Assembly: GCA_003229995.1 (NCBI GenBank)
Contig: QIGJ01000364.1
Location: forward strand, 1 to 18,545
Length of the DNA: 18,545 nt
Reading direction: 5' to 3'
Source: Gammaproteobacteria bacterium
GTDB taxonomy: Bacteria > Pseudomonadota > Gammaproteobacteria > SZUA-152
The notes below the pieces were generated by a model. It saw only the letters and a list, made by a program, of their open reading frames with translations, made no database searches and was not told the origin of the DNA. Both the position numbers and the translations under genes were made by a program. Positions 13,001 to 18,545 of the stretch are shown here, one piece after another; positions within the stretch are counted from its first letter, which is position 1, and the number at the start of each line of letters is the position of its first letter.

Positions 13001-13236
13001 GCATAGGGAACCGAGAGCATCGCCGTTGTCAGTGGATAGGTCACTTGATCCTCTACCACCTGGGGTGCTTGGCCTTCAAATTCGGTAAAGACAATCACTT
13101 GCACATCGGAGAGATCGGGGATTGCATCCAGGGGTGTTGTTTTAACCGCCCACAGACCAACAACGATGATCAAAAAAGTGAAGATCATCACCAGGAATTT
13201 TTGACGGATCGAAAACTCGATAATGCTGGCAATCAT
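10006..13236 (-). CDS. cusA: CusA-type Cu(I)/Ag(I) RND efflux pump
   Basis: The product is 1076 aa with twelve helices and two large periplasmic loops. It is the inner-membrane proton antiporter that takes Cu(I)/Ag(I) from the periplasm or cytosol and passes it through CusB to the outer membrane channel. The three methionines that bind Cu(I)/Ag(I) in E. coli CusA (573, 623, 672) align with Met 572 (VLYMPTTFPG), Met 622 or 623 (SLSMMES) and Met 672 (RIDMLSTGIK). The proton-relay aspartate is in GAMVDGAIVMIEN (Asp 405). These favour Cu/Ag over Zn/Co (CzcA). The C-terminus has an extra acidic tail (KEEQEEEQEEEQMEHKLAKN) made by a 12-bp tandem repeat. Its start overlaps the cusB stop by 4 bp. Confidence 0.95.
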   Translation of the reverse strand: MIASIIEFSIRQKFLVMIFTFLIIVVGLWAVKTTPLDAIPDLSDVQVIVFTEFEGQAPQVVEDQVTYPLTTAMLSVPYASIVRGYSFFGYSFVYIIFEDGTDIYWARSRVLEALNYVGDRLPEGTNPVLGPDATGVGWIYEYALVDKTGRHDLSQLRSIQDWYLRYPLQTVPGVAEVAALGGYVKQYQVEVDPNALLAYNIPLSKVKHAIKTSNNDVGGKLIEMSETEYMVRGRGYIQGIDDLNEIPVGANADGTPIRIQDIAHVHIGPELRRGLAELDGEGEVVGGIVIMRFGENALATIEGVRAKLAELSKGLPEGVEIVTTYDRGSLIERAVENLTEKLIEEFFVVSLVCIIFLMHARSALVAIVALPIGILLAFLAMRWQGLNANIMSLGGIAITIGAMVDGAIVMIENAHKHLEQAGNKKGSELTTKERWAATTAAAKEVGPALFFSLLIITVSYLSIFTLQGQEGRLFAPLAFTSTYSMAAAALLAITLVPLLMGWFIRGKIMPEAKNPVNRALHFLHTPALRAAMNWRKVTLIGAVILLAGTWYPLSKLGSEFMPPLDEGDVLYMPTTFPGISITKAKELLQQTDKILKSFPEVETVFGKVGRAETATDPASLSMMESIARLKPREEWPDPDKSMKTLMSEMDKAIRFPGLANAWTMPIKTRIDMLSTGIKTPIGIKVSGPNLNELARISKEIETAMKTIPDTLSAFADRAVGGYFIDFDIDRKKAARYGLTVGDVQNTISSAVGGMNVTYTVEGLERYPVNLRYPREFRDSPESLARILIPTPSGAQIPLAQVAEIVERRGAPVIKSENAILNAWLYIDIKNSDIGGYVANAKKVLAEQVEIPPGYTVTWSGQFEYMERANARLKVVVPATLLLIFLLLYFNFGNISTPIVVLLSVPFALVGGIWLIYWYGFNMSVAVAVGFIALAGVAAEIGVLVLTFIDQEIARRREAKAKREQSRFIILTPAEIMEGVRIGTSERVRPIVMTAVAVTAGLLPIMLGSGTGSSVMQRIAAPMVGGMVTTTVLSLVVLPVIYGWVLQMREKTQMRKNKEEQEEEQEEEQMEHKLAKN
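10033..10065 (-). repeat. 12-bp tandem repeat encoding the EEEQ tail of CusA
   Basis: The unit TTGCTCTTCCTC occurs at 10033-10044 and 10045-10056, with a partial third at 10057-10065. On the minus strand it encodes EEEQ repeats at the very C-terminus of CusA. It stays in frame, so copy number can change by slippage without breaking the gene. Confidence 0.85.
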
Positions 13237-14639
13237 GGCTGTTCCCCCTCTGACTTCAGAGGCTGATCATCCGTCTTCATTTCGTTTGGTACATCATTCT
13301 TGGGCATTTTCATCTCGCCCATTTTTGCCTCCGTCGCCTCTGTTTCAGTGGTCTCTTTTTTAGATTCATCCGCGCCGGCCATCATCTTCGCCGTTGCTTC
13401 ACGCAGTGAAGATTCTGAGTCGATAAGGAACTGGGCTGAGATCACCACCTCTTCTCCCGCGGCAACCCCTTCCAGGATTTGCGTTTGCCCTTCGCTAGAA
13501 ATCCCAATCACCACTTTACGTGGTTCGAATTTACCCGGTTCACGTACCACAAATACTTGCTTGCGTGTGCCTGAACGCACTACAGCCTGAGATGGAATCA
13601 GTACGGTTGGTTCACTACGGGCGCTCTTTAAGGTGACACTGGCAAACATTGCTGGTAACAGTGCACCATCGCTGTTATCAAATTCCAATCGTACCTTGGC
13701 CGTGCGCGTTTTGCGGTCGAGATAGGGGTAGATGTAGCTGATATGGCCATGAAATTCACGCCCCGGCACCCCTTCCACCGTAATCTGTGCGGTATCATTC
13801 TCTTTGATCCACGGCAGTTCAAATTCATACACCTCGGCATAGACCCATACCTTAGAGAGGTCTGCCAATTGATAAAGCTGGGTATTTGGCATCACATACT
13901 GTCCCGCCAAAACCCCCATTTTAATCACCACACCATCAAAAGGTGAGTGAATGTGTGTTTCTCGGCTAATTTCACCACTGCGCTCCAGTTCCTTGATCTG
14001 ATGTTCAGGCATATCGAGCAGCTCCAACCGCAGGCGTGCCGACTTTACTAGGCTCTCTGCTCCGTGGCGAATATCTTTCAGCGGACTGTTCGCCAGCGTT
14101 TTGCGATTGCTTAATGCCAGCAGATACTCCTCCTGACTGGCTACGAGTTGAGGGGAGTAGATACTCAATAGCACATCTCCTTTTTTCACCTGGGCACCGG
14201 TTTTATCCACCATTAAAGTCCCAATCCAGCCGTTGATCTTGGGGTAGATGCGTGTCAACAGAGTTTCGTCAAAATCGACTCGCCCAACCGCACGCACGGC
14301 GCGAGAGAGCGGTCCTTCAATTGCTATCTCAGTGCGCACTCCGATATTTTGCACCGTGGTGGGATCAATTTTGACGGTGCCGGCGGGCGCATTACTGTCG
14401 GTCTCATCTTCAGCATAAACGGGAATGTAATCCATTCCCATGCTGTCTTTAGCGGGTATTGGTGATGTCACGGTGGGGATCATGGCATTGCGATAGAAAA
14501 GCGGTTTACGTTCTGTTGCCGCCTGGTTTTCTATGCCGCTATTTGGTGGTGCTTCGCTGCCACCAAAAAGCAGGTACCCCCCACCCAGGCCCGCTACCAA
14601 CGCAGCACCGATTGCCATTGAATTTATTTTATTACTCAT
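13233..14639 (-). CDS. cusB: CusB-type periplasmic adaptor (membrane fusion protein)
   Basis: The product is 468 aa. An N-terminal membrane segment (MAIGAALVAGLGGGYLLFGG) is followed by the metal-binding start region FYRNAMIPTVTSPIPAKDSM and GMDYIPVYAE. Met 53, 67 and 69 correspond to the Met triad of E. coli CusB (49, 64, 66). A barrel-sandwich/lipoyl region (GWIGTLMVDKTGAQVKKGDV), helical hairpin and beta-barrel (KVWVYAEVYEFELPWIKE) follow. It links CusA to the outer membrane channel and hands over Cu(I). The C-terminus (about 413-468) is an unusual charged tail with several Met residues (KMMAG, KMGEMKMPK, NEMK). Start ATG 14639 overlaps the upstream stop by 8 bp. There is no CusF gene in the operon. 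Confidence 0.93.
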   Translation of the reverse strand: MSNKINSMAIGAALVAGLGGGYLLFGGSEAPPNSGIENQAATERKPLFYRNAMIPTVTSPIPAKDSMGMDYIPVYAEDETDSNAPAGTVKIDPTTVQNIGVRTEIAIEGPLSRAVRAVGRVDFDETLLTRIYPKINGWIGTLMVDKTGAQVKKGDVLLSIYSPQLVASQEEYLLALSNRKTLANSPLKDIRHGAESLVKSARLRLELLDMPEHQIKELERSGEISRETHIHSPFDGVVIKMGVLAGQYVMPNTQLYQLADLSKVWVYAEVYEFELPWIKENDTAQITVEGVPGREFHGHISYIYPYLDRKTRTAKVRLEFDNSDGALLPAMFASVTLKSARSEPTVLIPSQAVVRSGTRKQVFVVREPGKFEPRKVVIGISSEGQTQILEGVAAGEEVVISAQFLIDSESSLREATAKMMAGADESKKETTETEATEAKMGEMKMPKNDVPNEMKTDDQPLKSEGEQP

Positions 14640-15912
14640 AGATCGTCTCCTCGCCTACCGCCGCAACCAGTCGGGCAATGGCCTGACGAGTCTTGCTAAA
14701 GGCATTCCAATATTGGGTTTCGTAGTTATAGAGTGTGATCTGAGCGCGCATCACGTTAAGAAAATCGACTTTATTAACCTGGTATCCAGCCAGCATGGAG
14801 GCTACGGTTTGCTCCGCCTGAGGAATGATTCCGGTTTTAAAAAGTTCAGCTTTTTCACTGCCGCGACGATAGTCCGACAGCGCCTTACCAATAGCGGCTT
14901 CCACCCGATTTTGATCATCCGCCAGCGCGTAGCGCTGCCCCAGATGCTCAGCGTTACGCTGGTCTACCGCCCGGTCCTGCTTGGTTCCCGTATAGAGAGG
15001 CAGGCTCATACCAAACATCAGCGAAACAAAATCATCACGGGTCGTACCGTTAGGGTTATTGCCCTGCCGTAAGCCATAGGCCACGCCCACATTAAAATCG
15101 GGATAGTACTCTTTCCGGGCCAGATCCAGCCGTAGGCGTGCCGCTTCCAACCGATGTTCCCTCGCCGCCAACATGGGGCGCACCTGAGCGGCACGTGCCA
15201 CCAATACACTTTCGCCGCGCAGTGACGGAACGTTTTCTCCTTCCTCGTCAGGCAACACGACAGGCCTGGTTGCCGGGCGGTCGAGCAGCGTGTTGAGGCG
15301 AATCGCCTCATTACGTCTCATTCCCTCCAGATCGACCTGGCTATCAAATAGTTTGGAGAGCTCTAATTGTGCTAATAACACATCCTGTTGCAGACCTTTA
15401 CCAACACGATATTTGCTTTCCGCGACCTCAATAAACTGGCGCATCAGCGCCTGGTTATTGGTCACCACCTCCAATGCTCGATCAAGAAAAAAGAGATTCC
15501 ACCAGACCATTTTCACATCTCGAACCAGCTTTAGGCGCAATTCACCCACCCCGAAACCGGCCGCACTCGCCATCGCCTGGGCGGCTTCTTGGCGCAATCC
15601 GAGTTTGCCAGGGAAAGGTAACATTTGACTAAAAGCAAGTTGTGTTTGGGTCATCCCTTCTTGAGTGAAGGAAAAACTATCGATGGGCAGATTTACCAGT
15701 TTAAGTGACAGCTGAGGATCCGGTAACGTCCCTAATTGATCCGGCAGTGCGGCCAACGCTTCGGCACGAGCGCTAATGGCCGCCAGATCAGGGTTCACCT
15801 CTAGCACCTCGGAAACAGCGGCCTTTATTGGCAAGACCTCCGCGGCGAAAAGCGGGGCGCTGGTTGATAACAATATGAGCGCGGCCAGTGGCCACTTGAC
15901 TATTTTTTTCAT
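14632..15912 (-). CDS. CusC/TolC-family outer membrane efflux protein
   Basis: The product is 426 aa from ATG 15912, preferred because it gives a standard signal peptide (MKKIVKWPLAALILLSTSAPLFAA) and has GAGAA nine bases upstream. Two OEP repeats follow: VLEVNPDLAAISARAEALAA ..., then LAFSQMLPFPGKLGLRQEA and, in the second half, RLDLARKEYYPDFNVGVAYG and LMFGMSLPLYTGTKQDRAVD. It forms the trimeric exit duct with CusAB. Unlike E. coli CusC there is no lipobox cysteine, so it is probably not lipidated. The frame stays open upstream to ATG 16023, which has its own AAGGGGG site and overlaps the end of the preceding small gene; that start would add 37 residues, several of them Met and His. Confidence 0.9.
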   Translation of the reverse strand: MKKIVKWPLAALILLSTSAPLFAAEVLPIKAAVSEVLEVNPDLAAISARAEALAALPDQLGTLPDPQLSLKLVNLPIDSFSFTQEGMTQTQLAFSQMLPFPGKLGLRQEAAQAMASAAGFGVGELRLKLVRDVKMVWWNLFFLDRALEVVTNNQALMRQFIEVAESKYRVGKGLQQDVLLAQLELSKLFDSQVDLEGMRRNEAIRLNTLLDRPATRPVVLPDEEGENVPSLRGESVLVARAAQVRPMLAAREHRLEAARLRLDLARKEYYPDFNVGVAYGLRQGNNPNGTTRDDFVSLMFGMSLPLYTGTKQDRAVDQRNAEHLGQRYALADDQNRVEAAIGKALSDYRRGSEKAELFKTGIIPQAEQTVASMLAGYQVNKVDFLNVMRAQITLYNYETQYWNAFSKTRQAIARLVAAVGEETIYE

Positions 15913-16009
15913 AAATTTTTCTCGGTTAATCATGAGCAAAACATCCACAGGGGCATCAAATGCAGCGGCAATCGACATGTTCGATAGGGACATTTCGGAG
16001 TGATTCATT

Positions 16010-16123
16010 TTATTTTCTGTCATCACCGTCCCCCTTGCCATGCCCTCCGTGCATGAAAGCCATCATCGCAACACAACAGACCACTAATAAAAGTATTAAC
16101 CAGTTTGCGGATAACCATTCCAT
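16010..16123 (-). CDS. 37-aa DUF2933-like small membrane protein, first gene of the cus operon
   Basis: ATG 16123 is preceded by GAGGAG eight bases upstream; stop TAA is at 16010-16012. One transmembrane helix (WLSANWLILLLVVCCVAMMAFM) leads into a short His/Gly tail (HGGHGKGDGDD). Small proteins with a helix and an HGGHG tail (DUF2933) are common beside copper resistance genes, where Met, Cys and His could bind copper at the membrane; the function is not established. The stop overlaps the possible upstream start (16023) of the cusC-like gene, so it is part of the operon. It is short for that family (usually around 60 aa). Confidence 0.65.
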   Translation of the reverse strand: MEWLSANWLILLLVVCCVAMMAFMHGGHGKGDGDDRK

Positions 16124-16157
16124 CTACTTGTCTCCTCTAAAAAATGAACTCTTTTCT

Positions 16158-16187
16158 ATACCTGTAGCGTTTGAAACTTAGGTGTCA
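16158..16187 (-). promoter_or_regulatory. Shared 30-bp motif / putative promoter of the cus operon
   Basis: On the minus strand the element reads TGACACCTAAGTTTCAAACG then CTACAGGTAT, and the base before it is T, completing a consensus TTGACA. It lies 35 bases before the first gene of the operon. ACCT and AGGT form a spaced dyad within it. A near copy (26/30) precedes the 108-aa gene at 9503. No match to the E. coli CusR box or to a CueR box was seen. It could be a metal-responsive promoter. Confidence 0.55.
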
Positions 16188-16286
16188 ATAGCACGTCTTA
16201 ACCTTCTTTCAAATGCAGTTAATGCCAGTAGTACGGCAGCAGAGACGGTGCTTTGGGCGCCACGGTTGTGCAAGCGGATCTCACGT

Positions 16287-17063
16287 TCACTTATCATTAC
16301 AAGGTGCCCCTGGGCGACAGCGCAAAAACCAGATTTGATAGAGCGAGATGAGAATTTGCAACGCCCACGATAACCCCAGAAGACCGCCCGCAATGATCAC
16401 GGTATAGGCATAAATGGGATCCCATTTGGTGAGAAACCAGGCGGCGATGTCGATAAAAATTGCGACAAACGGCAATAGTGTTAATGTGTATTGAAACCAG
16501 GCAGGGAGCAGCGCAAAACGAAACACAAGGCCAATTGCAAATGCAACCAGTGCAATGCCAAACAGGTGAATATGAGACACCTTCATTAAACTATGTAACG
16601 AAACCCCAGTGTCCACGTTGGCAACCAGTTTGATTCCCTCGTAACTGGTAAAGTCGGGTATCTGCAAACCGGAGTCGGGACTGTGGCACATCACGCAGCG
16701 TTCGTCGAACATCGGCTTGATGATGCGTTCATAGTCTGCTTGAAGGGCGCCCGATTTCAGCCACTCAACGACATGATTACGCTGTTCAACTTCGATGTAG
16801 CTCGCCATCGGGCCTCGTAGTGCTGACTCCAAGCGGGTACCACTACGGTTGCCGTAGTAGTTCTCGGCAACATCTTCCACTGACAGACCCGGCTTGCCAT
16901 CAATGCCGTCAAAGCTGGTATAAAGATAGGCCAGCGCCATTAGATAGCCGAGTCCTGCCAGTAACAAAAACGACGTGTATAAGAATTTTTCATTCAGTGT
17001 GCAGTTATAAAAACGCCGCGGCACAATGGTAGGACAAATTTCTGGTTGATTCTTTTTATTCAT
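16287..17063 (-). CDS. Four-helix membrane protein with a single heme c motif
   Basis: The product is 258 aa. An N-terminal helix (about 27-48) is followed by a periplasmic region of about 110 residues with one heme motif CVMCH (123-127) in IIKPMFDERCVMCHSPD, a typical c-type site. Three more helices follow (about 162-184, 188-210, 219-244). The second helix begins KVSHIHLFGIALVAF with His 164 and His 166, recalling the HxHxxLxG helix of the mini oxidase-like protein at 5383. I do not know a named family; a membrane heme-c/heme-b electron carrier is a reasonable inference. It lies 47 bases after the small cytochrome c on the same strand, so the two probably form an operon. ATG 17063 follows GGAGTGAAAGG. 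Confidence 0.65.
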   Translation of the reverse strand: MNKKNQPEICPTIVPRRFYNCTLNEKFLYTSFLLLAGLGYLMALAYLYTSFDGIDGKPGLSVEDVAENYYGNRSGTRLESALRGPMASYIEVEQRNHVVEWLKSGALQADYERIIKPMFDERCVMCHSPDSGLQIPDFTSYEGIKLVANVDTGVSLHSLMKVSHIHLFGIALVAFAIGLVFRFALLPAWFQYTLTLLPFVAIFIDIAAWFLTKWDPIYAYTVIIAGGLLGLSWALQILISLYQIWFLRCRPGAPCNDK

Positions 17064-17110
17064 TTCCTTTCACTCCAATACTGCACAAAAGCTTACTATT
17101 ACAGTGCTCT

Positions 17111-17407
17111 CTATTGGTTTGCTAATAGATATTTAACCAACGTATTTATTTCCGCATCTGTCAGCTTCTCTCCATAAGCAGGCATAGATTTTCTACCTTT
17201 GATGATGGTTTGACGCAAGATATCTTCTTTATTACTCATAGCATTGACTGCCGGCCCTAACTTCTTTTTGTCAACGGCGTGGCAGATAGAACATTTCTTT
17301 TTAAACAGCTTTTGCCCTTCTTGTTGTTCACTAGCAGAAGCGGTTGAGATAATGCTCAACATCAGTGAGATGAACAGTATTTTTCTATAGCTTTGTATCA
17401 TGGACAT
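17111..17407 (-). CDS. Small class I cytochrome c
   Basis: The product is 98 aa. The signal peptide (RKILFISLMLSIISTASA) cleaves near residue 26, leaving a mature protein of about 72 residues. The heme motif is CSICH (39-43) and the axial Met is in KSMPAYG (Met 75), with LTDAEINTLVKYL as the C-terminal helix. It is a soluble periplasmic electron carrier similar in size to c5/c551-type cytochromes. ATG 17407 follows GGGAG six to seven bases upstream. It lies between the membrane heme protein and the broken Cu+-ATPase, in a copper-linked cluster; its partner is probably the downstream 258-aa protein. Confidence 0.88.
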   Translation of the reverse strand: MSMIQSYRKILFISLMLSIISTASASEQQEGQKLFKKKCSICHAVDKKKLGPAVNAMSNKEDILRQTIIKGRKSMPAYGEKLTDAEINTLVKYLLANQ

Positions 17408-17491
17408 GTCGTTCTCCCTTTAATGGATTTGTTTATATGCTATGACATTAGTACACCTGAATTCGTATAATAAGCGCATTCATCGAACTTA

Positions 17492-18455
17492 TTACAATTT
17501 CACTCTCTTTAATCTAAGTGTGTTGGTAATCACCGATACGGAGCTAAAACCCATCGCCGCCGCTGCAATAATAGGTGAAAGGAATATACCAAATACGGGG
17601 TAAAGTACCCCTGCCGCAACCTGCACTCCGGCAGCGTTATAGATGAAAGCAAAAAAGAGGTTTTGACGAATGTTACGCATGGTGGCGCGACTCAGGCGTC
17701 TGGCTCGCACGATGCCGCGCAGATCGCCTTTAACCAGCGTCACCCCGGCGCTTTCCATCGCAACATCAGTCCCCGTTCCCATTGCAATGCCGACATGAGC
17801 TTGTGCTAGGGCGGGCGCATCATTGATGCCGTCACCGGCCATGGCGACGATGTGTCCTTCAGCCTGTAGCTGTTTGACCACTTCGGCTTTTTGCTCTGGC
17901 AACACTTCGGCTTGTACTTGGTCGATATCCAACTTGGCAGCAACGGCTTCTGCAGTTTTACGGCTGTCGCCCGTGAGCATCACTATTTTGATCCCTTCAC
18001 CGTGCAGGTCACGGATCGCTTCGGGAGTGGTTTCTTTAATGGGGTCGGCGACACCGATCATGCCAGCGGCTTTGCCATCGATGGCTAACAGCATTACGGT
18101 TTGACCTTCACTGCGCTGTTGGTCAGCCTGTTGTGGCAGATCACCCGCATCGATATTCAGACTTTCCAATAACTTGATATTACCCAGCGCCACCTTGCGG
18201 CCATCAACCACACCCGTGACGCCCATGCCGGTGATGGATTGAAAATCACCGGCTTGAATTAACGTCACGCCGCGTGCTTCAGCCCCTTGAACGATGGCCT
18301 CAGCCAATGGGTGTTCGCTGGCGCGTTCCAGGCTGGCGGCAAGACGTAGGTTGTCATTTTCCTGAAAACCGTTCGTTGCGATTACCGAGACCAATTTGGG
18401 CTTGCCTTCGGTTAGGGTGCCGGTCTTGTCGACCACTAAGGTATCAACTTTGCGT
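17492..18455 (-). pseudogene. copA: C-terminal remnant of a CopA-type Cu+-exporting P1B ATPase
   Basis: About 320 residues remain, starting around [19 protein letters not shown] with the phosphorylated Asp in DKTGT. Still present are the SEHPLAEA motif of P1B ATPases, [12 protein letters not shown] and the last two helices with YNAAG and MGFSSVS, the pattern of Cu+-ATPases (P1B-1). Everything upstream is lost: metal-binding domains, the first six helices with the CPC site, and the actuator domain. The frame hits a stop (TGA, 18464-18466) just beyond the break. GTG at 18436 could start a 314-aa soluble-plus-two-helix fragment, but it could not transport. The break coincides with a sequence starting GTAAC at 18456, so insertion of a mobile element is the likely cause. 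The enzyme normally exports cytosolic Cu(I). Confidence 0.85.
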
Positions 18456-18545
18456 GTAACTACTCACCCCTTAGAGCCTAAAATAAATTGAAATAGTTCT
18501 TGACAGGTTTTTCATCGCCAATAATTTTTATTTTTAAGTCTCAAA
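18456..18545 (+). mobile_element. Probable end of an insertion sequence leaving the window
   Basis: Homology to CopA ends at about 18454-18455 and an AT-rich sequence starting GTAACTACTCACCCC begins at once. GTAA is the conserved tip of IS66-family ends; the family assignment rests on those bases and is tentative. No transposase frame is visible yet. If correct, CTTTGCGT (18448-18455) should be repeated beyond the other end of the element, followed by the missing part of copA. Confidence 0.5.
18500..18527 (+). promoter_or_regulatory. Sigma70-like promoter inside the terminal element
   Basis: TTGACA (18500-18505), 16-bp spacer, TAATTT (18522-18527), reading out of the window. It would suit a transposase gene of the putative insertion sequence. 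Confidence 0.4.

Noticed and set aside
10006-13236. CzcA (Zn/Co/Cd) assignment for the RND pump
   Set aside because: All three Cu(I)/Ag(I)-binding methionines of CusA are present at nearly the same positions, which favours Cu/Ag.
16158-16187. CueR/MerR-type or CusR operator
   Set aside because: The dyad spacing and sequence do not fit the known CueR box or the CusR box, so only a generic shared motif is claimed.
1-18545. CRISPR array, tRNA or rRNA genes
   Set aside because: Repeats here are dispersed and palindromic, not regularly spaced, and no tRNA T-loop/acceptor pattern or rRNA block was recognised.

Overview
The window looks like a chromosomal segment of a gammaproteobacterium-like, respiring Gram-negative. 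Evidence is abundant c-type cytochromes, a lipoprotein signal, a Cus-type RND tripartite efflux system and a TolC-like outer membrane factor. An SbtA-type bicarbonate transporter with an SbtB-like PII protein suggests inorganic carbon uptake, so an autotroph such as a sulfur oxidiser is plausible. The exact taxon cannot be read from the sequence.

Layout. (1) 1-2700: a partial repeat at the window edge, two copies of a MITE (one carrying a nested foldback element), a flavin-binding PNPOx/HugZ-like gene and a polytopic membrane protein, both genes on the minus strand. (2) 2700-3915: a long stretch with no ordinary gene, but with two tiny single-helix membrane ORFs that have good ribosome sites, two weaker small ORFs, several hairpins and a foldable leader before a cytochrome gene. 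(3) 3915-6406, plus strand: a diheme cytochrome c4, a strong terminator, then a tightly overlapping three-gene operon: membrane-anchored monoheme cytochrome c, a four-helix miniature relative of heme-copper oxidase subunit I, and a thioredoxin-fold lipoprotein. (4) 6408-9176: MITE copies alternating with a 151-aa membrane protein, sbtA and an sbtB-like gene. A perfect MITE with an 8-bp target duplication lies between sbtA and sbtB. (5) 9177-16190, minus strand: a copper/silver efflux operon reading DUF2933-like small protein, cusC-like, cusB, cusA, PII-like gene, followed by an AT-rich 108-aa membrane protein. The operon and the 108-aa gene share a 30-bp upstream motif. (6) 16287-18545, minus strand: a membrane protein with one heme motif, a small cytochrome c, and the C-terminal part of a Cu+-ATPase cut off by what looks like the end of an insertion sequence that leaves the window.

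How it fits together. The right half is a copper-handling cluster (periplasmic efflux by CusCBA, formerly cytosolic export by CopA, with cytochromes alongside). By eye it is more GC-rich than the left half and lacks the left half's MITEs, which fits a separate origin. The left half combines electron-transfer genes with carbon uptake and has been heavily colonised by non-autonomous elements whose GTAA ends and 8-bp duplications resemble the IS66 family. The most novel-looking parts are the cytochrome / mini heme-copper-oxidase / thioredoxin module with its neighbouring micro-peptides and leader, and the shared motif linking the cus operon to the 108-aa gene.
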